A DNA stretch of 64,000 nt, taken from assembly GCF_900113715.1 (NCBI RefSeq), contig NZ_FOQK01000020.1:1-64000 (forward strand), read 5' to 3'. The translations under genes and the position numbers were made by a program. The stretch's first letter is position 1, and the number at the start of each line of letters is the position of its first letter. Under the pieces are notes generated by a model. That model did no database searches. It was given only the letters and a program-made list of their open reading frames with translations, and was not told the origin of the DNA. Of the stretch, positions 33,820 to 42,863 are shown one piece after another. This stretch comes from Pseudoselenomonas ruminantium (GTDB lineage Bacteria > Bacillota > Negativicutes > Selenomonadales > Selenomonadaceae).

Positions 33820-34870
33820 CCGGGAGTGTAATATAGTTTGTGTAAAAAATAATTTGCGCAAAACTATTTTATGCCCCATATACTGGGGTAATCATGTATA
33901 AGTAAGGAAGGTAACAATGGCGAAACGCAAACAGACACCGAATACCCCAGGCGAACAGATTGCTCAGCAGATTTTGTCCCACTACGACCTAAAAGATGCT
34001 CAGGATGTCCAAAATGTCATGAAGCAGATTTTCGGACCTATCTTCGAATCCATGCTGAAAGGCGAAATGAAAAATCATCTCGGCTACGAAAAGAATGAGC
34101 ACGCTGCCGGTTGCGACAATGCACGCAATGGCTATTCGGAAAAAACGCTCAAAACATCGCTGGGCGAGGTTTTGAGCGTTCCCCGCGACCGTCAGGGCAC
34201 TTTTGAGCCGCAGGTAGTCAAGAAGCATCAGAAGGACGTTTCTTCCATTGAGAGCAAAGTCCTTGCCATGTATGCACGTGGCATGAGCCAGCGGGATATC
34301 GCAGACACCATTGAAGATATTTACGGTTTTGAGCTGTCACATGAGCAGATTTCTAATATCACAGACTGTGTATTAGAAGAGGTTGACCGCTGGCGCACGC
34401 GTCCGCTCAAACCGTTCTATCCGTTTGCTTTTGTAGATTGTATCTACGTCTCTATGCGCACCGAACGTGGCGTACAGCAGGTTGCTGTCTATGTTATGCT
34501 AGCCTACGACACGAACGGATATAAGGATGTACTAGGCCTTTGGATCAACGAGACAGAAAGCAAGCATGCCTGGATGCAAATATTCGATGAACTTAAGGCT
34601 CGCGGAGTTCAGGAACTAGGTTTTCTTTCTATGGATGGCGTTGCCGGCTTGGAAGAAGGGGCGAAAGCAATCTTTCCGCAAGTAGTTGCTCAGCGCTGCA
34701 TCGTACATCTTATCCGCAATTCCGTACGCTATATCCCCCGTAAGAGCTGGGGATCTTTTACCAAACAGCTGAAAACTGTCTATGGTGCCGTAAATGCAGA
34801 GGCAGCCCGGCAGGCGTTCTCCGAGCTGCAAAAAATAACCATCCCTCCGCTATCTTTTAATCCTAGATAA
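33820..34870 (+). mobile_element. IS256-family element, 3' part deleted
   Basis: The left end is near 33820 (GGGAGTGTAATATAG...), with about 95 bp before the transposase start. The transposase frame breaks off at residue 307 and no matching right inverted repeat follows, so the right part has been lost. The boundary is approximate. Confidence 0.6.
33917..34870 (+). pseudogene. IS256-family (Mutator-type) transposase, C-terminally truncated
   Basis: The start has AAGGAAGG upstream. Of the usual about 400 residues only 317 are encoded, the last ten (TIPPLSFNPR) being unrelated sequence. The first two catalytic Asp are present in FAFVDCIYVSM and LSMDGVAGLEE, and the QRCIVHLIRNSVRYI segment is intact, but the part bearing the catalytic Glu is gone. 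It is therefore inactive. The interval 34871-35046 holds only a hairpin. Confidence 0.85.
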
Positions 34871-34970
34871 TTCCTCCGTACAGCTTAAATGATGCAGTTC
34901 AAGGCACAGGGCGTAAATAATACCATGGAATCCTTGATTTGCATGAAAATATCGTTGTTTTTGGTCTTAT

Positions 34971-35014
34971 TTCTGCATTTTACCTCAAATTTCTGCTAAA
35001 ATGCAGAATTTTTT
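34971..35014 (+). terminator. Hairpin with T-run after the IS256 remnant
   Basis: TTCTGCATTTTA pairs with TAAAATGCAGAA around a 14-nt loop, followed by TTTTTT on the plus strand. It faces the end of the serine recombinase gene and would stop plus-strand transcripts. Confidence 0.6.
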
Positions 35015-35046
35015 AACTATAAATATAACGATGGATTTTTTTACGT

Positions 35047-35667
35047 TTACGCATCAGCAGGCGCATTGGCCCACTTTAGGAAAGTAGGCGTTGAAACGCC
35101 CAGCGCCTCTGCGGCCTTGCGGGCGGAGACTTTTCCGGCTTTCCACTGGGAATGGATAGCTGAAAATCCCGCAGGTTTTGCCATGGGCTTTCTGCCCAGA
35201 GTCACGCCTCTTGCCCGGGCCGCTGCCAGCCCCTCCATGGTGCGCTGGTGGTTCATGTTCCGTTCCGTTTCCGCAACGTAGGAAAAGACTTGAATGACCA
35301 GATTGGAGATGAGTTTTGCCGTGAGGTCATCCCCGTATTTATTGCGGGTATCGAGGAGCGGCAGGTCGATGACCACGATGGCCGCTTCCTTTTCCTTGGT
35401 GATGATATCCAGCTGACGGGTCATTTCGTCGTAGTAGCGCCCCAACCTGTCCAGGCTCTTTACCACCAAAGTATCGCCATGGCCAAGGCGTTTCATCATC
35501 TTGGTGTAGGCCGGACGGTCAAAGTCCTTGCCGCTTTGCTTGTCCACAAAGATACATTTCTTCGGAATACCAAAGTCTGCCAGTGCTATCCACTGCCGGT
35601 CATCCCTCTGTGAAACAGTAGATACACGAATGTAACCGTATACAGTACCATTGTTGTTCTTTTTCAT
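35047..35667 (-). CDS. Serine recombinase (resolvase/invertase family)
   Basis: A 206-residue small serine recombinase. The catalytic Ser is in YGYIRVSTVSQRDDRQ (residue about 15), with downstream LVVKSLDRLGRYYDEM containing the conserved arginines, a long E-helix (VAETERNMNHQRTMEGLAAARARG), and a C-terminal helix-turn-helix (KVSARKAAEALGVSTPTFLKW). The start at 35667 has GGAGGAA at good spacing, while a Met five codons earlier overlaps that site. It would act on a plasmid, transposon or invertible segment; its site is not obvious. Neighbouring genes are mobile-element remnants. Confidence 0.88.
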   Translation of the reverse strand: MKKNNNGTVYGYIRVSTVSQRDDRQWIALADFGIPKKCIFVDKQSGKDFDRPAYTKMMKRLGHGDTLVVKSLDRLGRYYDEMTRQLDIITKEKEAAIVVIDLPLLDTRNKYGDDLTAKLISNLVIQVFSYVAETERNMNHQRTMEGLAAARARGVTLGRKPMAKPAGFSAIHSQWKAGKVSARKAAEALGVSTPTFLKWANAPADA

Positions 35668-35757
35668 AAACAATTCCTCCATTCAAAACTATGTTAGAGC
35701 AACAAGTTCATTTTAGAGGAATCCCTGATTGCAAAGGAATTTTATAAATCGCAAATT

Positions 35758-35797
35758 GGGCGGCTTGACCAGTCAACTTTGACCGGTCAAGCCGCCC
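35758..35797. repeat. Inverted repeat containing two TTGACNNGTCAA motifs
   Basis: GGGCGGCTTGACC (35758-35770) pairs perfectly with GGTCAAGCCGCCC (35785-35797). Nested in it are TTGACCAGTCAA (35765-35776) and TTGACCGGTCAA (35779-35790), 14 bp apart. It lies 17 bp after the PIN gene stop and about 90 bp upstream of the recombinase start. It could act as a terminator without a strong T-run, as an operator, or both. Confidence 0.75.
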
Positions 35798-35814
35798 GCC
35801 TCGTGCTTTACTAT

Positions 35815-36870
35815 TCAAACTTCCAACGCTTGTTTGACATAGTCACAACAAGCCTGGATTTTTTCAAAATTATCATATTCATTACGTTTCATAAACGCCA
35901 GTTTGCTATACAAGATACGATTTTCTGCCATAGGAGACAAAGCATCCATCGTGTCCACAATTTCGCTCTGATTATATCCCAGCTGCTCCAACACGCAGGC
36001 AATGACCGTATCAACCGGCACATTCAGACTCTCTTTGGTCTTCTCCATGAACTGATAAGCCCGACGATAGCTTTCCTGTACCGCCCGTTTTTCCATGCTG
36101 CACGATAGCGGGTAATCAGACAGGAGAAGTTCTTGCCGCGTCTTAGGTGCCTGCGATACCACAGATTTCTCCTCCGCAGGGATATAGGCGCGCAATTTAG
36201 CCAACCGCTCGGCCACATCCAAATGAAACTCCTGCGCAAAATCAGCAATCCACTGATGGTCCCGCACAGAAGCCGGGATTTCACGGTCTATTTTCCCCAG
36301 GAAACGCTGGGCAAAACGATTCACACACACCTTTATCCGCCAATTAAGCCCATTTACTTCATTCATGGTTTGAAATTTGGTCAGGCATTCATCCTCGGAT
36401 ATGGCGCCCTTCAGATAGTTAATCAGCAAAACTTCATCACTGGAAAAGCCAAAGGGTTCACTTGCTCGTATATTCAGGTACCACTTAGGCCCATCCTTCT
36501 TAATATCATTCGTTACTACGGCAGGGATACCATATACTTTGGCCAAGGCAATAACAAAACCTTCTCCCGTGTCCCCATGCGAGAAGAACATGGCCAGATT
36601 TTCCAATTCCCATTTGAATTTCGAATAAAGCCCCTCCTCTTTCAGCATGGCGTTATCAACGGGCACCAGAAATCCATCGTCCATCGAATCGATGATTTTT
36701 CCGCGCAACGCCATATCCGCATGATGTGGCAATTCGGTGTCCAATAGCCATTGATGCACATATACCTTGGAAAACATCTGCCGCAGCATTTCTTCGGTCT
36801 GAGAGCGCCAAAGATGAATCAGGATATTGGTATCAAGAGAGGCACTAGTAAAGCAAGGCGTATGGTTCAC
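35815..36870 (-). CDS. PIN-domain protein, probable toxin of a three-gene cassette
   Basis: A 351-residue protein starting at GTG (36870), its first bases overlapping the ImmA-IrrE stop by 4 nt. Residues about 8-170 resemble a PIN nuclease: SLDTNILIHLW with the first catalytic Asp, and GEGFVIALAKVYGIPAVVTNDIKKDGPK with later acidic residues. The remaining 180 residues are helical and unfamiliar (EFHLDVAERLAKLRAYIP, YRRAYQFMEKTKESL). PIN domains cut RNA, often tRNA. It is longer than usual VapC-like toxins. Role as the effector of this cassette is inferred from gene order. Confidence 0.65.
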   Translation of the reverse strand: MNHTPCFTSASLDTNILIHLWRSQTEEMLRQMFSKVYVHQWLLDTELPHHADMALRGKIIDSMDDGFLVPVDNAMLKEEGLYSKFKWELENLAMFFSHGDTGEGFVIALAKVYGIPAVVTNDIKKDGPKWYLNIRASEPFGFSSDEVLLINYLKGAISEDECLTKFQTMNEVNGLNWRIKVCVNRFAQRFLGKIDREIPASVRDHQWIADFAQEFHLDVAERLAKLRAYIPAEEKSVVSQAPKTRQELLLSDYPLSCSMEKRAVQESYRRAYQFMEKTKESLNVPVDTVIACVLEQLGYNQSEIVDTMDALSPMAENRILYSKLAFMKRNEYDNFEKIQACCDYVKQALEV

Positions 36871-37655
36871 ACCAATCCCACCTTTCGGAAGGTCTCTTCA
36901 TCATCCAAATGGTTATGCGGGAAAATTGTTGCAAAATCCGTCATGCTGAAGGCACAGAAATCCTCCGCCATGCTTTTAGGAATCTTATTGTTCTTATAAT
37001 TATCCCGAATAATTTTGAGAAATTCCTCCGGGTAGCGGATGGCATTGGCCGGTTTCAACAGGGCATCGTCTTCCTGAGAAGCTGCCTGCAAAAACTTATT
37101 TACATTCCCTTCCAGCTCACTAACCAAGGCTTTTTGCTGCGCAGCGTTTATGCGCTTATATTCGCGCAAAGCAATCAAAGCCGTTTTACTGCTGACGCGA
37201 AACTCATGCATAACCATCGCTACTGTTAATGCGTCAATATCCTTGGCCTGAAAGGCTGCGCAGTAATCCTCCAGATAATTGCACAAATTCTCCCGGGGAA
37301 TCAGCAGACAGGACGCAAAATAATCCGCCTCACGTTCCTGGTCTTTTTTCATGAACATCGCATCATCCTTAAAGACCAGTCCATCCTGCCCGGCATGCAG
37401 CACCAGATGACCGATTTCGTGCGCAAAGGTAAAGATTTCCCGGCACAAAAGGGCAGACGAATTCGTAAAAATCACCTTTCCCTCCCGGCGGTTTTGCGAT
37501 AATCCCAAAGTCTTGTCCGCACCAATCGGATAACGGAACAAGTACCAGCCCTTTTCGCGGGCCAGACGGAACGGATTATGCAGGCCATACGCGACCTTGG
37601 GACGACACTCCCGCGCCTTGCGCTCAATCAACCGTTTACGCTTTTCATCCATCAT
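36867..37655 (-). CDS. ImmA/IrrE-family metallopeptidase (COG2856)
   Basis: A 262-residue protein with the zinc motif HEIGHLVLH near residue 87 and a downstream Glu-rich ADYFASCLLIP segment, as in ImmA and IrrE, which cleave Xre-type repressors. GAGGACGTGAC precedes ATG. It begins 13 bp after the Xre gene and overlaps the PIN gene by 4 nt, so the three are translationally linked. The likely substrate is the adjacent Xre protein. Confidence 0.85.
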   Translation of the reverse strand: MMDEKRKRLIERKARECRPKVAYGLHNPFRLAREKGWYLFRYPIGADKTLGLSQNRREGKVIFTNSSALLCREIFTFAHEIGHLVLHAGQDGLVFKDDAMFMKKDQEREADYFASCLLIPRENLCNYLEDYCAAFQAKDIDALTVAMVMHEFRVSSKTALIALREYKRINAAQQKALVSELEGNVNKFLQAASQEDDALLKPANAIRYPEEFLKIIRDNYKNNKIPKSMAEDFCAFSMTDFATIFPHNHLDDEETFRKVGLV

Positions 37656-37668
37656 GTCACGTCCTCAC

Positions 37669-37995
37669 TTACGTTCTATCATGTACCAGCATATTCTTGA
37701 AGAACATATCAATCACATCATTGATATAATCGATTTCTGGTGAATCATCTGCATTGCGATAAAAGGAAACAACAGCGTCTTCCTTATCATCTTCGGCCAC
37801 CAGTTCACTGACATTCGTCCGAAACAACAGGGCCAGACGATTCAATTCCACTAGCGACGGATCATTTTCCCCTTTTTCCATGCGGGAATATTTCTGACGA
37901 CTTACATGGAGTGCTTCTGCCACCGTCTCCTGCTTCATTCCCTGTGCAGTACGCAGTTCACGCAGTCTATCTCCCAATGTTTTAGCATCCATCAT
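37669..37995 (-). CDS. Xre-family transcriptional regulator
   Basis: A 108-residue protein with an N-terminal HTH_3 domain (LGDRLRELRTAQGMKQETVA, HVSRQKYSRMEKGEN) and an acidic C-terminal tail. The start at 37995 is set by AAGGG 8-9 nt upstream; a GTG two codons earlier is possible. It would repress its own promoter (38016-38044) and be the cleavage target of the metallopeptidase. Confidence 0.85.
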   Translation of the reverse strand: MMDAKTLGDRLRELRTAQGMKQETVAEALHVSRQKYSRMEKGENDPSLVELNRLALLFRTNVSELVAEDDKEDAVVSFYRNADDSPEIDYINDVIDMFFKNMLVHDRT

Positions 37996-38015
37996 TCTCA
38001 CCCTTTCTTGTCTTG

Positions 38016-38044
38016 ATTATATAACATAAAAAAGAGCACTACAA
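38016..38044 (-). promoter_or_regulatory. Promoter of the Xre-ImmA-PIN cassette
   Basis: On the minus strand TTGTAG (38039-38044), 17-bp spacer, TATAAT (38016-38021), 21 bp from the Xre start. An imperfect palindrome TACAATACTATATGTA overlaps the -35 and is a candidate Xre operator. Confidence 0.65.
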
Positions 38045-38083
38045 TACTATATGTAATATTTTTGCTACATTGCAAGCAAAAAA

Positions 38084-38128
38084 CAGGCAGGCTACCGACA
38101 GTCTCTTTGACCAGTCAGCCGCCCGCCT
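38084..38128 (-). terminator. GC-rich hairpin containing a TTGACC motif
   Basis: On the minus strand AGGCGGGCGGCT and AGCCTGCCTG pair imperfectly and are followed by TTTTTT, forming a terminator after the YvrJ-like pseudogene. It contains TTGACCAGTCAG (38107-38118) and shares TTGACC-GTCA-GCCGCCCGCC with the repeat at 35779-35800, so related sequences flank the Xre-ImmA-PIN cassette. Confidence 0.6.
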
Positions 38129-38132
38129 TATG

Positions 38133-38281
38133 TCATTTTTCCAACCGCTTCAGCTCCTGTATCAATTCCCCAGCTTGTCGATGAATTTATCCATTGATTC
38201 CTGAAATCTCGTGAGCAGGTAAAATGCCACGACAATAGGAAAACCCACAGCGGAAACGGCGGTGAGTATGGACTACTCCAT
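38133..38281 (-). pseudogene. YvrJ-family small membrane protein, broken
   Basis: Minus-strand translation from ATG at 38281 gives ME, an amber stop, then SILTAVSAVGFPIVVAFYLL and TRFQESMDKFIDKLG, the YvrJ pattern of a single helix after a short acidic start. A frame change at that point recovers ELIQELKRLEK and a stop at 38133. Two lesions in under 150 bp mark it as dead. YvrJ proteins are of unknown function and common in mobile regions. Confidence 0.6.
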
Positions 38282-38296
38282 TATAGACTCGAAACC

Positions 38297-39949
38297 CTAT
38301 TTGAGTACGGCACCGGTGCTGGCCGAGGTCGTGAGTTTTGCATATCTTGACAGATAGCCATGCTTGATCTTGGGCTCTGGCTGTTTCCAGTCAGCCTTGC
38401 GCCTAACGAGTTCTTCGTCGCTGACCTTGAGCTCAAGCTTGCGGTTCGGGATATCGATGCAGATGATATCGCCGTCCTCAATCAAGGCAATCGGGCCGCC
38501 TTCCATGGCCTCTGGCGAGACATGGCCGACGCAGGCGCCCTGGCTGGCACCGCTGAAGCGGCCATCGGTTATGAGGCCGACCTTTAGCCCGCGGCCCGTG
38601 ATGACAGCCGTCGGGTTTAGCATCTCCTGCATGCCCGGGCCGCCTTTCGGGCCCTCGTAGCGGATGACAACGACATCGCCATCGACGATCTCGCCTGCCA
38701 TGATGGCATCGCAGGCCTCAGTCTCCGAGTTGTAGCACTTGGCCTTGCCCTCATAAGTCAACATATCTTCCTTGACGGCCGACGCCTTGACGACGGCATA
38801 GTCCGGCGCCAGATTGCCCTTGAGGATCGCGATGCCGCCTTCCTTGCGGTACGGCTCTTCGACGCTATGGATGACTTTGCGGTCAAGCACCTTGGCATCC
38901 TTGATGCGGTCGCCCATCGGCCCCGTGACCGTCAGCGCATCGAGGTGGATGAGGTCTTTCTTCGCGAGCTCATGCATGACGGCCGAGATGCCGCCGGCCT
39001 CGTCAAGGTCGACCATATGATGCGTTCCGGCCGGGCTGAGTTTCGTGATATACGGCGTGCGGCGCGAAATCTCATCAAAAAGCGGCGCCGGAATCTCAAT
39101 GCCCGCCTCGTGAGCGATCGCCGTCAGATGCAGTACCGTATTCGACGAACCGCCGATGCCCATATCAACCGTAATCGCATTTTCAAAGGCCTTGCGCGTC
39201 AGGATGTCGCGCGGCTTGATATCCTTTTCGATGAGATCCATGATGATAGCACCCGCGCGCTTGGCCAGCAGGCGGCGTGCGCCCGTGTAGGCAGCGGGAA
39301 TCGTGCCATTGCCCGGCAGGGCCATGCCCAGGACCTCCGAGAGCGAATTCATCGTATTGGCCGTGAACAATCCCGCACAGGAACCGCAGCCCGGGCAGCA
39401 TTTTGCCTCAAGCTCCTCCATCTCCTCAGCTGCCATCTCGCCGGCAGCAAACTTGCCTGCCGCCTCAAAGGCCTGGCTGACGCTGACATCACGGCCATGG
39501 AAGCGACCCGGCAGCATCGGACCGCCCGAGACGACGACACAGGGGATATTGAGACGGGCGGCTGCCATCAGCATGCCTGGCACGACCTTATCACAGTTTG
39601 GAATCAGCACGAGACCATCAAAACCAGAAGCCATAGCGACAGATTCCACGGAATCGGCGATGAGCTCGCGGCTGGCCAGCGAATATTTCATGCCCGTATG
39701 GCCCATGGCAATACCATCGCAGACACCGATGGCAGGAAACTCAACCGGCGTACCACCGGCCGCAGCGACACCGAGCTTGGCCGCCTCTGCGATTTCGCGC
39801 AGATGAATATGGCCAGGAATGATTTCATTGAAGGAATTGCAGATGCCGATCAACGGTTTGCGCAAATCCTCAGGGCCATAGCCATTCGCATGAAACAGGG
39901 AACGATGGGCACAGCGCGTAGCGCCTCTTTTGACGATGTCACTTCTCAT
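38297..39949 (-). CDS. ilvD: Dihydroxy-acid dehydratase
   Basis: A 550-residue iron-sulfur enzyme converting dihydroxy-acids to 2-keto acids in isoleucine and valine synthesis. Cluster and Mg ligands are visible in [15 protein letters not shown] and [18 protein letters not shown], and the C-terminal catalytic region in [19 protein letters not shown]. Length is normal. AGGAGAG precedes the start. It is a single gene here with no ilvBNC nearby, and its end abuts the accessory region, so the island seems to have entered just downstream of it. Confidence 0.96.
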   Translation of the reverse strand: MRSDIVKRGATRCAHRSLFHANGYGPEDLRKPLIGICNSFNEIIPGHIHLREIAEAAKLGVAAAGGTPVEFPAIGVCDGIAMGHTGMKYSLASRELIADSVESVAMASGFDGLVLIPNCDKVVPGMLMAAARLNIPCVVVSGGPMLPGRFHGRDVSVSQAFEAAGKFAAGEMAAEEMEELEAKCCPGCGSCAGLFTANTMNSLSEVLGMALPGNGTIPAAYTGARRLLAKRAGAIIMDLIEKDIKPRDILTRKAFENAITVDMGIGGSSNTVLHLTAIAHEAGIEIPAPLFDEISRRTPYITKLSPAGTHHMVDLDEAGGISAVMHELAKKDLIHLDALTVTGPMGDRIKDAKVLDRKVIHSVEEPYRKEGGIAILKGNLAPDYAVVKASAVKEDMLTYEGKAKCYNSETEACDAIMAGEIVDGDVVVIRYEGPKGGPGMQEMLNPTAVITGRGLKVGLITDGRFSGASQGACVGHVSPEAMEGGPIALIEDGDIICIDIPNRKLELKVSDEELVRRKADWKQPEPKIKHGYLSRYAKLTTSASTGAVLK

Positions 39950-40110
39950 TTTTCAACTCTCCTAATCTGCGATAGATTTTGTCTTTTGCATCAATACATT
40001 TGCCGACAATATATCGTTACATAGTTATAATTCTACTGCATGCATGCGATTAATTCAAGCAATTTACGTTAAATAATTTACAGAGTTACACGCACAGGAT
40101 ACCCGGCTGC

Positions 40111-40647
40111 TCAAAATTCGATGCCGATCTGGGCCTTGATGCCCTGCGTGTAAGGATGCTTGATTTCCTTCATCTCGGTCACAAGGTCTGCCTGCTCGAT
40201 GACCTTCGGGGCTGCATCACGTCCCGTCAGCACGACGTGCAGCTCGGGCGGACGGCAGGCAAGCAAATCGAGTACCTGCTGCTCCGTGATCAGATTGAAC
40301 TTGACGGCATAGTTTATCTCATCGAGAATGACAAGGTCGTACTTACCGCCCGTGATCGCTTCCCTGGCCATCGCAAGTGCATCAGCTGCCGCCTGCAGGT
40401 GCTCAGCCTGCTCGTGGGCATCGGTATTCGTGAAACCAAGCCCGCACTGGCGGATTTCGATGCGGCCATCCGCAGCCGCAAGCGTCTCGATGGTCTTCAA
40501 TTCCCCGTACTTCCAGCCGCCCTTGATGAATTGCAGTATAAGGACGCGAAAACCATCTCCCCAGGCGCGGACGGCCAGGCCGAGCGCCGCCGTTGTCTTG
40601 CCTTTGCCATTTCCCGTATGAACGATGACTAAACCGTGCTTTTCCAT
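40111..40647 (-). CDS. cobO: Cob(I)alamin adenosyltransferase, CobO/BtuR type
   Basis: A 178-residue enzyme attaching the adenosyl group to corrinoids. It has the P-loop HTGNGKGKTTAALGLA near the N-terminus, the GWKYGELKTIETL and GLGFTNTDA segments, and VILDEINYAVK with the Walker B acid. The start at 40647 lies six bases after GAGGTG; a GTG three codons upstream overlaps that site. It indicates B12 synthesis or salvage. It lies alone, divergent from the SGNH hydrolase gene. Confidence 0.93.
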   Translation of the reverse strand: MEKHGLVIVHTGNGKGKTTAALGLAVRAWGDGFRVLILQFIKGGWKYGELKTIETLAAADGRIEIRQCGLGFTNTDAHEQAEHLQAAADALAMAREAITGGKYDLVILDEINYAVKFNLITEQQVLDLLACRPPELHVVLTGRDAAPKVIEQADLVTEMKEIKHPYTQGIKAQIGIEF

Positions 40648-40749
40648 ACCTATCACCTCAGAAATATGATATAATAAACAGCGTACATTTTTGTACCTTT
40701 ACTATTTTACGCTAATTTTTGAAGAAAATCCTGCTATCTGGTGTTATAT

Positions 40750-42366
40750 ATGAAGAAATTTTTCCTTTTTGTGTTTATCATTTTTTGTTTTACAGCGTTT
40801 TCCGCTTTCATGGCCGAAAAGACCGATCTGCTGGGCCTGCGCAATATGACCTTGCAGACCTCGTTCCACGAAACCGATGGCCATATGGTGTTATCGTGGG
40901 ACCCGCTGCCCTACCCTTGCTTTTACAAGGTAGAGACCTATTCGCGCACGACCGGTCTTGTAGAAGGCGAGCCGGAGTATCACTTCTTTGCGAGCGGGTA
41001 TACGTTCGATTCGACATTTGAAGTGCCGCGCAGCGGTATCCCGACGACCTACCGCGTCACGGCTTATGGCATGTTCGGCCAGCTTACGCCGCCGTCCGAG
41101 CCGATCGACAATCCCATCTACGCGAAGGCACCGGCTTCACCGGTCACCATCTATCACTATACCGAGGACCATCCGGCCAGCCTCATGCCGTTCCTCGTCT
41201 GGCATGCCATCCCGAATGCCGTCTGCTACGAGGTCGAGCTGCTCGCAGGCAAGCCGGCCCAGGAGGGCGGCATCACGCATGACAAGGCCAACCACCTCGA
41301 GAGCACCAACCAGATCTTTACGAATGGCTGGCAGGCCGACCTCAAGAAGTATGCCAACCGCAAATTCATCTACTGGCGCGTGCGCGCGCTCGACATCCAT
41401 CACAATCCAATGGGCGAATTCTCCAAGGCCGAGGAACTGCATATCAATCCTGACCTGCCGCAGCCTACGGCCCCGCTGCCCAACACCTTTGACCAGATGC
41501 CGAACTTCCAGATGCCGGTCTATCCGGTCTACCAGTGGATCCCGCTGCACGATGCCGCCCGCTATGAAGTCGAGCTTTTGATCCATCCGCCAGCTGAGGC
41601 GCATGGCACGACGGCCGATACCGATGCGGTCTGGCGCAATACGGTAAGCGGCGCGGCCTGCTACGATGAATATGCACGCCCCTATGCCGGCGACTACTAC
41701 TGGCGCGTGCGCGCTGTCAACCAGCAGGGCTATACGTTAGGCACCTGGTCGGATACCGAACACTTCACGATGCCCGAGCTTCCCGAACGCGTCCCCGTCG
41801 CTGTACTCGGCGACAGCATCACGCATGGCGGCGGTGCCGTCTCGAACTCACCAGCCGCGCTCGAGTATAGCTATACGACCTATTTTGACTTCCCGTATCT
41901 GAATCTCGGCCGCAGCGGTGACACGTCAAAGATGACCCTTGACCGCTTCGACAGCGATGTCCTGCCGTTCCGCCCCTTGAACCTGCTGATCCTTACAGGC
42001 ACCAACAGCCTGCGCTCGACCACGATCAGTGCTGAGTCCGTAGTCAATGATCTGGCGACTATCCGCGATAAATGCCTCAAGAACGATATCCGGCCGATTT
42101 TCCTGACCCTGATGCCGGTCAATCCCCCCAATATCCAGCTCGCTTTCCAGGCGCCGACCGATCCGAACTGGCAGAAGAAACTCGCCCGCATCAATGGCTG
42201 GATCCGCCAGCAGGACTACTACATCGACCTTGAACCCTATTTCTACGACCCGACACACCGCTTCATGGACAACAAATTCTCCGTTGACGGCCTGCATCCC
42301 GATATTCTCGGCAAGCAGCTCATGGGCGAAATCATCAATATGAACCAAAGTAAATTCTTGAAATGA
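40750..42366 (+). CDS. Exported SGNH/GDSL hydrolase with fibronectin-like repeats (first)
   Basis: A 538-residue protein with an N-terminal signal or anchor (KKFFLFVFIIFCFTAFSAF). Residues about 30-340 contain three similar beta-sandwich blocks, each with a YEVEL or YKVET strand and a YWRVRA strand. The C-terminal about 190 residues are an SGNH hydrolase: Ser in VAVLGDSITHGGG, Gly and Asn in LILTGTNSLRST, and the Asp-His pair in VDGLHPDILGKQ. It is likely a periplasmic or surface esterase or deacylase. A paralogue with the same plan is at 55465-56853. ATG at 40750 is preferred over GTG three codons upstream; the ribosome site is weak. Confidence 0.8.
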   Translation: MKKFFLFVFIIFCFTAFSAFMAEKTDLLGLRNMTLQTSFHETDGHMVLSWDPLPYPCFYKVETYSRTTGLVEGEPEYHFFASGYTFDSTFEVPRSGIPTTYRVTAYGMFGQLTPPSEPIDNPIYAKAPASPVTIYHYTEDHPASLMPFLVWHAIPNAVCYEVELLAGKPAQEGGITHDKANHLESTNQIFTNGWQADLKKYANRKFIYWRVRALDIHHNPMGEFSKAEELHINPDLPQPTAPLPNTFDQMPNFQMPVYPVYQWIPLHDAARYEVELLIHPPAEAHGTTADTDAVWRNTVSGAACYDEYARPYAGDYYWRVRAVNQQGYTLGTWSDTEHFTMPELPERVPVAVLGDSITHGGGAVSNSPAALEYSYTTYFDFPYLNLGRSGDTSKMTLDRFDSDVLPFRPLNLLILTGTNSLRSTTISAESVVNDLATIRDKCLKNDIRPIFLTLMPVNPPNIQLAFQAPTDPNWQKKLARINGWIRQQDYYIDLEPYFYDPTHRFMDNKFSVDGLHPDILGKQLMGEIINMNQSKFLK

Positions 42367-42421
42367 AGCAATTTTATTTCATAGCGAATATAATCGTTTC
42401 CAATTATTTACAAAAATCATA

Positions 42422-42450
42422 TTGACACGTCAAATAATCCTGCGTATACT
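42422..42450 (+). promoter_or_regulatory. Promoter with TTGACNNGTCAA over the -35
   Basis: TTGACA (42422-42427), 17-bp spacer, TATACT (42445-42450). The first 12 bases read TTGACACGTCAA, so the -35 hexamer is one half of the palindrome. It drives the small gene at 42534. Confidence 0.7.
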
Positions 42451-42533
42451 TACACACATGCTGCTTTTATGGATCATCCGAGCATCCCGGCAGCATGGTA
42501 TGTGGGAAAAAAGATGTACTAAGGAGTGTTGAT

Positions 42534-42794
42534 ATGAAAAATCTTGAATGGTGTGAACTTACGAAGAATTTCTATGCGTTCAAATACGTAGCCGATAAGC
42601 TTGGCTTCTACGTGCCGGAACTCCAGCAGATGGAACGCAGCCTCGAAGAATGCCGTCCTTTTGCTGCTGATGAGGATATCCTGGCAAAAGTTCGCAACCT
42701 GTCCGAGAAAAAATTGCCGCAGTTCGATTTTTCCGAGCTTGCAACGGCGCATACGCCGGTCTATGACGAGGACGATAACCTCGCTCATGCTTGA
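42534..42794 (+). CDS. Hypothetical 86-residue protein
   Basis: A small acidic soluble protein with AAGGAG at ideal spacing, its own promoter and its own terminator. The sequence starts MKNLEWCELTKNFYAFKYVA and ends HTPVYDEDDNLAHA. No domain recognised. Strong expression signals suggest a real, perhaps abundant product. Confidence 0.65.
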   Translation: MKNLEWCELTKNFYAFKYVADKLGFYVPELQQMERSLEECRPFAADEDILAKVRNLSEKKLPQFDFSELATAHTPVYDEDDNLAHA

Positions 42795-42808
42795 TTAAGC
42801 ACAAAAAC

Positions 42809-42843
42809 GCCCGACAGAGGCTTTCCTCTGCCGGGCATTTTTT
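42809..42843. terminator. Terminator of the 86-residue gene
   Basis: GCCCGACAGAGG pairs with CCTCTGCCGGGC around CTTT, followed by ATTTTTTATT; the A-rich left flank may also let it serve the converging hybrid kinase gene. Confidence 0.8.
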
Positions 42844-42863
42844 ATTTTCTGCGGTTTCGCGCT

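Noticed and set aside
35758-35797. Recombination (res) site of the serine recombinase
   Set aside because: The motif also occurs near genes without a recombinase (13.7, 26.0, 42.4 and 51.2 kb), so it is not specific to this enzyme.
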